A DNA stretch of 6,286 nucleotides from Spirochaetaceae bacterium (GCA_031290725.1 JAITMZ010000105.1:1-6286), one strand, 5' to 3'; positions 1 to 5,668 are shown, counted from the stretch's first letter. Notes: generated from the letters alone by a model not told the origin. Made by a program: numbers and translations.

Positions 1-276
1 ATTAATACAGCCCGAGGTCCTATTATTGATGAAAAAGCATTAATAGCCGCGCTAAAAAATGGCGATATTGCAGGCGCTGGACTCGATGTATTTGAAAAAG
101 AGCCGTTAGCAATTGACAGCGAACTCCGCGAGCTTGATAATGTTATACTAACTCCTCATACAGCAGGAATGCCGGACGGCCTTAAATTTCATAAAAAAAG
201 ATATGCTTTTTTTATTGCAAATATTAAAAAAGTTATTGCTGGAAAAGAACCAGATAATACACTTAATAAAATTTAA
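1..276 (+). CDS. D-isomer-specific 2-hydroxyacid dehydrogenase, C-terminal part (5' end outside window)
   Basis: Open from the first base to TAA at 274-276, giving 91 visible residues. The family reduces 2-keto acids to D-2-hydroxy acids, or the reverse, with NAD(P)H in the cytoplasm. Visible residues 2-11 ([10 protein letters not shown]) match the third family signature and contain the substrate-binding Arg5. The motif LDVFEKEP carries the catalytic Glu34, and TPHTAG carries the catalytic His53. The Arg-to-Glu distance of 29 residues equals that which I recall for phosphoglycerate dehydrogenase. The nucleotide-binding GxGxxG part and the start lie upstream of the window. The tail with [18 protein letters not shown] suggests the glyoxylate/hydroxypyruvate-reductase-like branch, but the substrate cannot be assigned. 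Codons are strongly A/T-ending, unlike the GC-rich genes after 987, so this gene may have a different history. Family call sure, substrate unknown. Confidence 0.93.
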   Translation: MNTARGPIIDEKALIAALKNGDIAGAGLDVFEKEPLAIDSELRELDNVILTPHTAGMPDGLKFHKKRYAFFIANIKKVIAGKEPDNTLNKI

Positions 277-286
277 CATTTACATT

Positions 287-316
287 GGGGAAAATATTTT
301 CAACCCGCTTTTCCCC
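287..316 (+). terminator. Possible stem-loop after the dehydrogenase gene
   Basis: GGGGAAAA (287-294) and TTTTCCCC (309-316) form a perfect 8-bp inverted repeat with a 14-nt loop, beginning 10 nt after the stop codon. No T-run follows (CTGCC comes next), so it is at best a weak intrinsic terminator or an mRNA-end stabilising hairpin. Confidence 0.3.
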
Positions 317-462
317 CTGCCACCCCGCACAGGCGCAGCCCGCCTCCGCAGAACCCATAAGTACTCCCGCCGAAGTTGTTTGAATATGAATTACTAAAGT
401 AACGTCTCCCCGGATTCTCCGTTTCAACATCAGTATGTCATAGTCGAGAGTAGCGTAAGTCT

Positions 463-528
463 GAGAAAATAGTACCGGAAGTTTGGGAAAATACTACCGC
501 AAGTTCGGGAAAATAGTACCGCAAGTTT
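463..528. repeat. Three tandem 22-bp repeats
   Basis: Units occupy 463-484, 485-506 and 507-528, directly abutting, with core AATAGTACCGCAAGTTT. Unit 1 has G for C after ACCG. Unit 2 has C for G in the AGTACC part and ends in C instead of T. A partial fourth unit (GGAAAA) begins at 529. A period of 22 bp is close to two DNA turns, so the copies would lie on nearly the same helix face. Tandem sites of this size are known at the ends of some transposons, for example IS21-family termini, but no transposase gene adjoins them here. Confidence 0.85.
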
Positions 529-687
529 GGAAAACTTCAAACGTCCGGTGTTCCACTTCTTGCGCCTTTGCAAGGTAGCGGGCGGCGAAAAATGCCGACA
601 AGGGATGAAGCCTACCACAGTGTCAACTTATTAGAAGCGCAGTGGAAAATTGGTGCTGGCGAGAAAAAAAGTGCGGGCGAAATACAA

Positions 688-793
688 TCGTCTGACGTTT
701 TTATGCGTCTGGGTAAATTCGTCTGACGTTTTTGGGGGCTGGACGAAATCATCTGATGATTTTTTATGTTTGAGAACAATCGTCTGACGTTTT
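688..793. repeat. Four short palindromes spaced 30-31 bp apart, each followed by a T-run
   Basis: The core is CGTC-T-GACG, at 689-697, 720-728 and 781-789. A variant CATC-T-GATG lies at 750-758. Start-to-start spacings are 31, 30 and 31 bp, close to three helical turns. Each copy is followed by four to six T. The variant copy changes both arms in a compensating way and extends to a perfect 17-bp odd palindrome at 746-762. The arms are separated by one base, so this suits a protein dimer site on DNA better than an RNA hairpin. No adjacent promoter or gene start is seen. Possible roles are transposase-binding sites at an element end or an orphan regulator array. Confidence 0.8.
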
Positions 794-986
794 GTGTGGG
801 CTAGGCTGCCGGGGAGGCACGATGGGCTTCCGGTCATTTTAAGGTAACTTTCCTTCAGCGCCCAGATGTTCACCACCTGCGCCGTCACAAACTGCAAGAT
901 GGAGGATTACACCAAAGAAGCCATGCCTGCTCCCGTTTGCCATGAGTTTTTGCCCTCAGATTGTCCTGTTTTTGCCCAATTTGCGG

Positions 987-1409
987 TCATCCTGACACCG
1001 CTAAATCTACCGTGTATCCGTTGATCGTCATAATCGCTACTTTGGTGCCCAGTTCGTCTTCCAGCTCCACGTTGTAGACAGACACGCGCCTGCCTGCCGA
1101 CAACTTCTTCGCCGTAGCAATGAGCCGTTTACACTTGGGCGGTCGAAAATACGAAATACCGGCGCTTTGGCTCACCGTGATTTTCCTGTCACCCCGGTCC
1201 AGGTGCCCGAAGTTGGCGGCCACCCCAAAAGCCGAGTCCGCCAGGGTATAGATTGCCCCGCCCTGGACCTTACCCCCCGCATTCAGATGCTTGTCCGCGA
1301 TCTCCAGACTGCACACCGCATAATCCTGTTCCGCCACATCTATGCTCACGCCGGTGAGCGTCAGGTACTTGTCCGCCTGAAAGTAGGCGCGAATTTTTTC
1401 AATACTCAT
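987..1409 (-). CDS. PaaI-type hotdog-fold acyl-CoA thioesterase
   Basis: A complete 140-residue protein, the usual length for a single-hotdog PaaI/4HBT thioesterase, which hydrolyses acyl- or aryl-CoA thioesters in the cytoplasm. Residues 41-62 hold the family core: Asn43, the VQGGAIYTLAD segment with Gly50-Gly51, and Asp58 as the likely catalytic acid. Gln49 stands where many members have His. The later strand SQSAGISYFRP (about 80-90) and the C-terminal strands also fit. The start at 1409 (MSIEKIRAYF) is chosen because homology begins there. The frame stays open upstream to 1697, but that part is compositionally odd and runs through an inverted repeat. An in-frame ATG seven codons... upstream at 1427 lies inside the promoter spacer and is unlikely. 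No Shine-Dalgarno is visible; a promoter at 1416-1444 predicts a leaderless transcript. It stands alone, with no operon partner. The substrate is unknown. Confidence 0.9.
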   Translation of the reverse strand: MSIEKIRAYFQADKYLTLTGVSIDVAEQDYAVCSLEIADKHLNAGGKVQGGAIYTLADSAFGVAANFGHLDRGDRKITVSQSAGISYFRPPKCKRLIATAKKLSAGRRVSVYNVELEDELGTKVAIMTINGYTVDLAVSG

Positions 1410-1415
1410 ACCCAA

Positions 1416-1444
1416 AGTATACACCATCCACGCAATGAACGCAA
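1416..1444 (-). promoter_or_regulatory. Sigma-70-type promoter of the thioesterase gene, apparently leaderless
   Basis: On the minus strand, TTGCGT (1444-1439), a 17-nt spacer, then TATACT (1421-1416). Only six bases separate TATACT from the ATG at 1409-1407. The expected start point about seven bases past the -10 box falls on the start codon. The same layout precedes the M24 peptidase gene. Confidence 0.65.
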
Positions 1445-1741
1445 CAGTGGGGAAGATTCCCCACACGGAGGCGCGGGGGACACGGTGCTTCGACAGGATC
1501 AGCAACCGAAGCAACCAGCCGGTGCCTGATCTTGTCGAAGGCCTGTGTCCTCCGTGGGCAATACTAAAGAAAATGTCCCATGGTACATGGGCAACGAGCC
1601 CCACTGGGCGGGGCGATGTTTCGAGCAGGGCACAGGGGACACGGAGTATCATTGGAGACAAATAATATTTTCCCCCCATAAATTTTTTAAACCACATGGT
1701 TTTCCCCCGATAATTTTATCAGTTTTTAATACCCGAACTAT
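1445..1741. other. Intergenic region between the thioesterase gene and the IS remnant
   Basis: No gene is supported here. It contains the REP-like inverted repeat, and a second GGGGACACGG block at 1634-1643 matching 1476-1485, probably a degenerate copy. An AT-rich stretch at 1660-1735 has two similar TTTTCCCCC blocks (1669-1677 and 1700-1708) and the small palindrome GATAA-TT-TTATC (1709-1720). GGGGAAAATATT on the minus strand here also occurs at 287-298 on the plus strand, which may be chance. Confidence 0.5.
1464..1556. repeat. REP-like inverted repeat (CTTCGACA...GATCAG family)
   Basis: The left arm CTTCGACAGGATCAG (1488-1502) pairs with CTGATCTTGTCGAAG (1526-1540) with a single G-T mismatch and a 23-nt loop. 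CACGGAG (1464-1470) and CTCCGTG (1550-1556) form an outer match. A related single copy is at 5757-5792, so this is a dispersed repeat of this genome. Just left of it, GGGGAA-GA-TTCCCC at 1449-1462 is a separate small palindrome. Confidence 0.75.
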
Positions 1742-2349
1742 TTACGCATCCCCACGGAGCGTGTCGAGCGAAATCTGATACACCTTCTTTACATAATGCT
1801 TCATAAAGCATGAGGTTTTCCGTGTCGAAACAAATAAACTGTCCATGAGCAATGCCACGGGTTCTTTTGTGTGTCCAATCCGTTCGAGAAGTTCGCGGCC
1901 TTTTGGCGCGTCGCCAGCCTCGCCGCCTGAAAGCATAAAGCCTACAGCGACCTTATCATGCGCGGCAACCACATGAAGCTTTGTGTTCCACCCGCCGCGG
2001 GATTTTCCGATAGATTGTTTCCCGTTTTTTTTAAAGCCCCGTGCGCGTCGGGGTGGACTTTGATGCTGGTGCTGTCTAGGGACACGTGCTCAATTTTTAT
2101 GTGAATGATTTGTTCTTTCTGCAAAGCGATGAAAATCCGCTCCAAAACCCCTTGTTTTGCCCATCTGTTCGCCTTCTTGTATATCGAGTTCCAGTTGCCG
2201 TATTCTTTCGGCAGGCTCCTCCACTTGCATCCGTTTTCGATCACATACAAAACCGCGTTCAAAAACAGCAGGTTTTTGTGTTTAACGTTGCCCCGCTGGA
2301 TCGGCAGCAACCCTGATATTTTAGCAAAATTAGTTTCTGTTAATTTCAT
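1742..2349 (-). pseudogene. IS5-family transposase, two frames joined at an A8 run, C-terminus lost
   Basis: The first frame (2349 to 1942, 135 codons) holds the N-terminal DUF4096-type domain of IS5 transposases, with the segment NGCKWRSLPKEYGNWNSIY (residues 39-57), and the first catalytic Asp92 in SLDST. At codons 106-108 it crosses a run of eight A. Stepping back one base joins it to the frame ending at 1742 and restores the expected KQSIGKSRGGWNTKLHVVAAHD core (two blocks, about 111-132). The second catalytic Asp lies in LLMD. After LLMD the expected AYE-type sequence and the catalytic Glu are absent; the last 32 residues look unrelated. The frameshifted product would be 202 residues, shorter than the roughly 250-270 I expect of this group. 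The frame change is probably the normal -1 programmed shift; the truncation is what kills it. Confidence 0.88.
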
Positions 2350-2390
2350 GTGTTTACTTTATTACCATTCAGCATTAGTATCAACAGGCT
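1840..2390 (-). mobile_element. 3'-truncated IS5-family insertion sequence (IS427-like)
   Basis: The transposase reads right to left. The right-hand edge (the element's 5' end) is placed at about 2390, just inside CTAG at 2391-2394. There the beta-barrel fragment's reading changes character, and AGCCTGTTGATAC could be a terminal inverted repeat. IS5-type elements often duplicate short YTAR-like targets, so the edge is plausible but inferred. The transposase loses family similarity after the second catalytic Asp near 1841, and no inverted copy of AGCCTGTTGATAC is found on the left. The remainder of the element, including the catalytic Glu region and one terminus, is therefore missing. The element should be immobile. 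Confidence 0.75.
2026..2032 (-). other. Slippery heptamer A AAA AAA for -1 frameshifting
   Basis: On the minus strand, the run of eight A at 2032-2025 is read as TTA AAA AAA ACG in the first frame. A one-base backward slip gives AAC GGG AAA and enters the downstream transposase frame exactly where family similarity resumes. This is the classic -1 slippery arrangement known in the IS427 group of IS5. Confidence 0.75.
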
Positions 2391-2757
2391 CTAGTTTCCA
2401 CCCGATGCCGACTATGCAGCTCATGGGAATCGTCACCGTTGCCGTTTGCTCGGGAAAGTAGCCTGTTTCTGTAAACAAGATTTTCTTCGACGCACTTATG
2501 GGAACGTTAAAAGCAAGGCCGCCAAAGACACTAGTGGGGGTAAACACCCGGACGAATGGATGACCCGCGAACAGGGACTCGGGCAAGTGCCAGTCCTCTC
2601 TCATCAGCACCGGAGCTTGTAGATAGGTATATTGGAGCTTGCTGGGACATGTAAAATTGATGTTGAAGTTTGCGCCCGACTGAATCGAGAAATACTTGCC
2701 GAACCTCAGAGCCACAACGGGACCAATGCTGCCGCCGCCAACCTGCCCAAGCCACTG
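2362..2757 (-). pseudogene. 3' fragment of an outer-membrane beta-barrel protein gene
   Basis: The frame from about 2757 to TAA at 2362 has the alternating hydrophobic/polar strands of a small beta-barrel: VVALRFGKYFSIQSGANFNI, then QAPVLMR, VFGGLAFNVPI, KKILFTETGYF and finally IVGIGWKL. Gly-Trp-Lys-hydrophobic is a typical last-strand ending of spirochaete barrel proteins. There is no ATG, GTG or TTG start with a signal peptide. The frame simply continues back into the 3' end of the M24 peptidase gene, where it is a shadow. The fragment therefore begins abruptly within a few bases of the peptidase stop. The final residues EPVDTNAEW probably come from the end of the inserted IS rather than from the original gene. 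Not expected to be expressed as an outer-membrane protein. Confidence 0.7.
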
Positions 2758-2758
2758 T

Positions 2759-3925
2759 TCAGCGCTTATAGTAGGCGCGGAATTCCAGGCGCACAATTTG
2801 TGACCGGGTGAGCACCTGGTTCCCGCCGTCCGTGATCAGTACGTCGTTCTCCCAGCGGCAGCCGCCCAGGGCCGGGTCGTACAGGCCGGGTTCCAGGGTG
2901 ACTATCATGCCCGGCGCAAAGACCTCTTCCGGCCCGGCGCTTTCCCGCACCCGGGGATATTCGTGGATGTCCAGCCCAACCCCGTGACCCAGTCCGTGAG
3001 GCATCTTCCGGCCGGCTTCCCCGAAGATGCGCTGGGCCTCTTGGGCGGCTTGGTACACAGGCAGTCCGCTTTTGTATAACCCCAGGGCGGCGTGATATGC
3101 TCGTTCCACCAGTATCGCCAGTTCTTCCTGTGCCGCCGACAGGGTGCCCCGCAAAAAAGTGAGGGTTATGTCGCTGCGATAACCCTGCCAGCACACACCG
3201 AAGTCCAAAATCGACATGCCGGGCGACGCGAAGGGGCCGGCGGTGTAGGACGGGAAACAGTGGATGCCAAAACTGCGCTCCGGCCCGGCGGCCAGGGTGT
3301 CGAAAGACGGCCCGTCGGCACCCCGCAGACGGCTCTCCCGTTCGATGAGCAGTGCCGCGTCGATTTCGCTGACGATGCTGCCCCGGCGTACGCCCTCCGT
3401 CACCAGACCGGCCAGCTCGTCGGCGATCCGGGCGGCTTCGCGGAGGGCGGCGATCTCTGCGGCGTCCTTCACCGCGCGCATCCTGATGGCTTCCTGATGG
3501 GCGCCTCCTTCTCCGCGGCACAGCAGAGGCCGGGGGGCCAGCTCCGCAGTCATGCGGCGGTAGTCTGGGTAGGTCGTGGCAGGCGGGAGGTCGATATTCG
3601 CATCGCCGGGGATGTTCAGTTTTTCCAATGCGGCCTTGAGCGCGGGTACCGGGTCGCTGCGATAATCGGTGAAGGGCAGCACCACGTCCGCCCGGGCAAT
3701 TTTTGCGGCCAGGTTCACATCCCAGGGGCACAACAGGGTGCAGGGCGAACCGGCGCTGTCCGCAGCGATCACCACCAGGGCATCGCTGGGGTGGCCGGTA
3801 AAATAGCGCACCGATGAATCGCGGTGCCCCTCGGCGTCATAAAAGACCGCCGCCGCAACGCCGTGACCGTGAAGCCAAGCGGCAAGGCGGGCGGCCCGGG
3901 CGGTGTAGGTTGTGGACTTGTTCAT
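2759..3925 (-). CDS. M24-family metallopeptidase (Xaa-Pro aminopeptidase-like)
   Basis: A complete 388-residue protein. Residues 1-140 form the creatinase-type N-terminal domain, and about 150-380 the pita-bread catalytic domain. All five metal ligands are present: Asp241 (LDFG), Asp252 (SDIT), His314 (GLGHGVG), Glu345 (TLEPG) and Glu359 (ENDV). The second-shell His321 (IHEYP) and His222 are also there. The family removes N-terminal residues from peptides, often before proline, using two Mn or Co ions in the cytoplasm. Creatinase- or dipeptidase-type activity is an alternative. The start at 3925 ([10 protein letters not shown]) is preferred over an upstream ATG at 4015: the 30 extra residues look non-coding and the promoter lies between the two. 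No Shine-Dalgarno is visible. Members usually end soon after the last strand (here IVRL), so the last eight residues may have been gained at the junction with the barrel-gene fragment. Confidence 0.93.
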   Translation of the reverse strand: MNKSTTYTARAARLAAWLHGHGVAAAVFYDAEGHRDSSVRYFTGHPSDALVVIAADSAGSPCTLLCPWDVNLAAKIARADVVLPFTDYRSDPVPALKAALEKLNIPGDANIDLPPATTYPDYRRMTAELAPRPLLCRGEGGAHQEAIRMRAVKDAAEIAALREAARIADELAGLVTEGVRRGSIVSEIDAALLIERESRLRGADGPSFDTLAAGPERSFGIHCFPSYTAGPFASPGMSILDFGVCWQGYRSDITLTFLRGTLSAAQEELAILVERAYHAALGLYKSGLPVYQAAQEAQRIFGEAGRKMPHGLGHGVGLDIHEYPRVRESAGPEEVFAPGMIVTLEPGLYDPALGGCRWENDVLITDGGNQVLTRSQIVRLEFRAYYKR

Positions 3926-3931
3926 GGGGAC

Positions 3932-3960
3932 AGTATAGCAGAGAAGGGCGGAATGCGCAA
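3932..3960 (-). promoter_or_regulatory. Sigma-70-type promoter of the M24 peptidase gene, apparently leaderless
   Basis: On the minus strand, TTGCGC (3960-3955), a 17-nt spacer, then TATACT (3937-3932), then six bases (GTCCCC) and the ATG. Geometry and hexamers nearly equal those of the thioesterase promoter, and there is no ribosome-binding site. Confidence 0.7.
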
Positions 3961-4265
3961 GGGGAGCAAACCCAAACAATGAAGGCGAAGCCTCCGAAAT
4001 CCCCCGCCTTCTCACTCACTTCTGCCGCCACCGCCGTTTCCGGCAGCAGGCTTACCGGCAGGTTCCGGTAGGCCAAAATTCCGAACAGCACCGGAGCAAC
4101 CGCGCCCATGCGCAATGGTTGGCTGGTCGGTAGCCACACTCACCCCCGCGCATACACAAAAGCGGCCCCCGTTGCCGGAGACCGCCCGCCCGCGCCTACG
4201 GCAACGCCGCACTAGCCGGGCATAGAAGGCTTTGGCGCGGAATACTCGCCGCGCCGCAAGTGCCG
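3961..4265. other. Intergenic region between the LRR lipoprotein and peptidase genes
   Basis: No gene is supported. Open frames on both strands (for example 4012-4284 minus and 3814-4071 plus) overlap neighbouring genes, have no domain and reflect GC-rich composition. The stretch carries the hairpin at 4049-4074 and a small AGGC-GAA-GCCT hairpin at 3983-3993. It looks like dispersed intergenic repeat DNA. It must also contain the 3' untranslated end of the lipoprotein transcript, but no T-tract terminator is visible. Confidence 0.5.
4049..4074. repeat. 10-bp GC-rich inverted repeat
   Basis: GGCTTACCGG (4049-4058) pairs with CCGGTAGGCC (4065-4074), with one G-T pair and a 6-nt loop. It sits about 190 bp past the stop of the lipoprotein gene. 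It has no T-run on the minus-strand transcript, so it is more likely a REP-like or mRNA-stabilising hairpin than an intrinsic terminator. Confidence 0.6.
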
Positions 4266-5609
4266 CTATGATTGCCGCGACCAACTACCCGCATCGTTCC
4301 CCGTGGTGGTTCGCGTGTAGGTACCTGTCCGTGGTGCATTGGTCGCCTCATACGCCGTCTTCAGGCTGGTGCCGCTAGAGGATGCATAGGGGAATGTTTC
4401 GTTATTGTTGATGGCAACGCCGGTTCCTCCAAACACAACGGTCTGAAGAATGGTGCAGCCATTGAACGCATTGCCGCCGATGCTGGTGAGGTTCGCCGGC
4501 AGAGTGATGCTCGCCAAGGTGGTGCAGTACCGGAACGCATCACTGCCGATGCTGGTGATGCCCGCCGGCAGAGTGATGCTCGCCAGGGCGGCGCAGTTAT
4601 AGAACGCGCTACTGCTGATGTTGGTGAGGCTCGACGGCAGGGTGATGCTCGTCAGGGCAGTGCACCTAGAGAACGCCGCGTTGCCGATGGTGGTGAGGCC
4701 CGCCGGCAGGATGAGGGTCGCCAGGGTAGTGCAGCCATAGAACGTCTCACCGCCGATGGTGGTGAGGCCCGCAGGCAGGATGATGCTCGTCAGGACGGTG
4801 CAATTTTCGAACGCCACGTTGCCGATGGTGGTGAGGCCCGCCGGCAGGATGATGCTCGTCAGGGCGGTGCAATTTTCGAACGCCACGTCGCCGATGGTGG
4901 TGAGGCCCGCAGGCAGAATGATGCCTTTTATCTTGTCCCTGCCGGTGTTTTCCGGGTTCCGGTCATCGGTAATCGTGCCGCCTATCTGGTTGGCGGACAG
5001 GCCGGTTACCTCGCTCAAGTCCCAGATGACGTAGGTGCTGGCGCTGTTCACTGCCGCGCGTACACTATGCAGGTTTGCCTCGGTGATTGCACCGCTGAAC
5101 TTCAGAACCACGGGGATATCCGCAGTCCCGCCCATGCAGTTTGTTGAGATGAAAGTGGAAAGCTCTCCCCCGTTGATTATTGCCGCAGTCAGGAGGGGCG
5201 TTGTTACCGCAACGGTGCAGGGCCGGGCAAAGGTCTTGGGCGGTACTGCGCTGTCGCTCACCTGCACCCGCACGCTATATACTTTGGTTATGGAAGTCAA
5301 CGGGGAACTGCCGATCTTGAGGCTGTCTCCGGCAATCACAAACGAGGTATTGTTGGTATCCCCCTCGCCGGAAACCAGAGTATAGGTAAAAGGCGCCGTG
5401 CCGTCCACGAGGGGGCCGAATGTGCCCGCTGTTACGCCGGTGTTTGCAATTTTTTCACCGCTTCTCTCCAACTGTTTCTGGGCAAAGGGAAAGCCCACGG
5501 GCGCCGGGTCGCCGCCGCCGTCATCGCCGTTTGAGCACCCCGCCAGCACCATTCCGAACACCAGCGCCAGCGCCAACATTCCCACGAAAAGAACATTTTT
5601 CTTTGCCAT
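4266..5609 (-). CDS. BspA-type leucine-rich-repeat surface lipoprotein with cadherin-like domain
   Basis: A complete 447-residue protein. Residues 1-25 are a lipoprotein signal: basic MAKKN, a hydrophobic stretch, then lipobox VLAGC with the lipidated Cys25. An acidic, glycine-rich linker (SNGDDGGGD) follows. Residues about 40-135 resemble the cadherin-like fold seen before LRRs in treponemal surface proteins (APFTYTLVSGEGDTNN, SVRVQVSDS). Residues 140-226 are a spacer. Residues 230-390 are seven 23-residue BspA-type repeats of the form LPAGLTTIG..AF..CT.L, then a degenerate copy and a GTYTRTTTGNDAGSW tail. Such proteins sit on a membrane surface and are thought to mediate binding; the ligand cannot be read from sequence. 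The start at 5609 is fixed by GGAGG five bases upstream and by the signal peptide. An in-frame ATG 17 codons earlier would ruin the signal. Transcribed alone; a -10-like TATAGA lies at 5665-5660 without a good -35. Confidence 0.93.
   Translation of the reverse strand: MAKKNVLFVGMLALALVFGMVLAGCSNGDDGGGDPAPVGFPFAQKQLERSGEKIANTGVTAGTFGPLVDGTAPFTYTLVSGEGDTNNTSFVIAGDSLKIGSSPLTSITKVYSVRVQVSDSAVPPKTFARPCTVAVTTPLLTAAIINGGELSTFISTNCMGGTADIPVVLKFSGAITEANLHSVRAAVNSASTYVIWDLSEVTGLSANQIGGTITDDRNPENTGRDKIKGIILPAGLTTIGDVAFENCTALTSIILPAGLTTIGNVAFENCTVLTSIILPAGLTTIGGETFYGCTTLATLILPAGLTTIGNAAFSRCTALTSITLPSSLTNISSSAFYNCAALASITLPAGITSIGSDAFRYCTTLASITLPANLTSIGGNAFNGCTILQTVVFGGTGVAINNNETFPYASSSGTSLKTAYEATNAPRTGTYTRTTTGNDAGSWSRQS
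4440..4922 (-). repeat. Seven tandem 69-bp units coding the LRRs
   Basis: The units repeat every 69 bp. The two at 4753-4821 and 4822-4890 differ at only three of 69 positions, whereas those nearer the 3' end of the gene are more diverged. This gradient points to recent duplication within the array and predicts copy-number variation between strains. The repeats also keep an antisense frame open (4272-5147), which is not a gene. Confidence 0.9.
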
Positions 5610-5614
5610 AATAA

Positions 5615-5619
5615 CCTCC
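5615..5619 (-). promoter_or_regulatory. Shine-Dalgarno of the LRR lipoprotein gene
   Basis: GGAGG on the minus strand, five bases (TTATT) before the ATG. It decides the start at 5609 and contrasts with the two apparently leaderless enzyme genes in this window. Confidence 0.85.
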
Positions 5620-5638
5620 AATGGTTTTTGGCAAACCC

Positions 5639-5667
5639 TTGAAACCTCCACGGGTTTCATCTATACT
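5639..5667 (+). promoter_or_regulatory. Plus-strand sigma-70-like promoter upstream of the lipoprotein gene
   Basis: TTGAAA (5639-5644), a 17-nt spacer, then TATACT (5662-5667). It points away from the lipoprotein gene. The expected start near 5673 lies at the left arm of the nested inverted repeat at 5669-5741. No coding region follows on this strand, so any product would be non-coding RNA antisense to the end of the gene at 5804-6286. It uses the same -10 hexamer and spacing as the two promoters above. Confidence 0.4.
5641..5658 (-). promoter_or_regulatory. Small hairpin in the lipoprotein leader enclosing an SD-like motif
   Basis: On the minus strand, GAAACC-CGTGGA-GGTTTC is a perfect 6-bp stem with a 6-nt loop. 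It contains GTGGAGG, similar to the true TTGGAGG 30-odd bases downstream, and follows an ATG at 5660. It may affect translation or be incidental. Confidence 0.3.
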
Positions 5668-5668
5668 G

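Larger units (their letters stand above)
277..986. other. 710-bp gene-poor region with two phased repeat arrays
   Basis: No convincing gene is seen here. The open frames of 62 and 88 codons on the minus strand (430-618 and 631-897) run through the repeat arrays, have no recognisable domain and owe part of their sequence to the repeats. The stretch is a mosaic: the tail of the AT-rich block, GC-rich filler at 310-360, a 22-bp tandem array, about 160 bp of unassigned sequence, then a 31-bp-phased palindrome array. The arrays lie downstream of both flanking genes (dehydrogenase from the left, thioesterase from the right), so they are unlikely to be operators of either. The best guess is debris of mobile-element ends. 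Confidence 0.55.

Noticed and set aside
688..793. CRISPR-like array (regular repeats and spacers)
   Set aside because: The repeated core is only about 9-15 bp with 15-20 bp between copies, and one copy is diverged. There are no cas genes. It fits phased binding sites, not a CRISPR.
430..897. Two small minus-strand open frames (62 and 88 codons)
   Set aside because: Much of their coding content is the repeat arrays themselves. No domain or convincing ribosome-binding site was seen.
983..1000. GCGGT/ACCGC inverted repeat across the thioesterase stop as a terminator
   Set aside because: The stem is five base pairs with a 9-nt loop, includes the stop codon and lacks a T-run, so it is too weak to call.
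1410..1697. N-terminal extension of the thioesterase to position 1697
   Set aside because: The extra 96 residues run through the promoter and a REP-like inverted repeat, and have no counterpart in 4HBT/PaaI proteins, which are about 140 residues long.
2766..3817. Long overlapping frames opposite or alongside the peptidase (2766-3731 minus, 3092-3817 plus)
   Set aside because: Their products are low-complexity Arg/Gly/Pro-rich shadows of a GC-rich gene that has all M24 metal ligands in the chosen frame.
4012..4284. 90-codon minus-strand frame after the lipoprotein gene
   Set aside because: It overlaps the lipoprotein 3' end, has no domain and is Arg/Ala/Gly-rich as expected from GC-rich non-coding DNA.
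4272..5147. Long plus-strand open frame (291 codons) opposite the LRR gene
   Set aside because: It is antisense to the LRR repeats, has a repetitive Arg/Gly/Ala-rich product with no known domain, and is kept open by repeat codon structure. The lipoprotein on the minus strand has a signal peptide, SD and domains.
5278..5292. TATACT-6-ATG on the plus strand, resembling the leaderless promoters
   Set aside because: No TTG-type -35 sits 17 bp upstream (CGCTCA instead). It lies inside the lipoprotein gene on the opposite strand and leads only to a short antisense frame.
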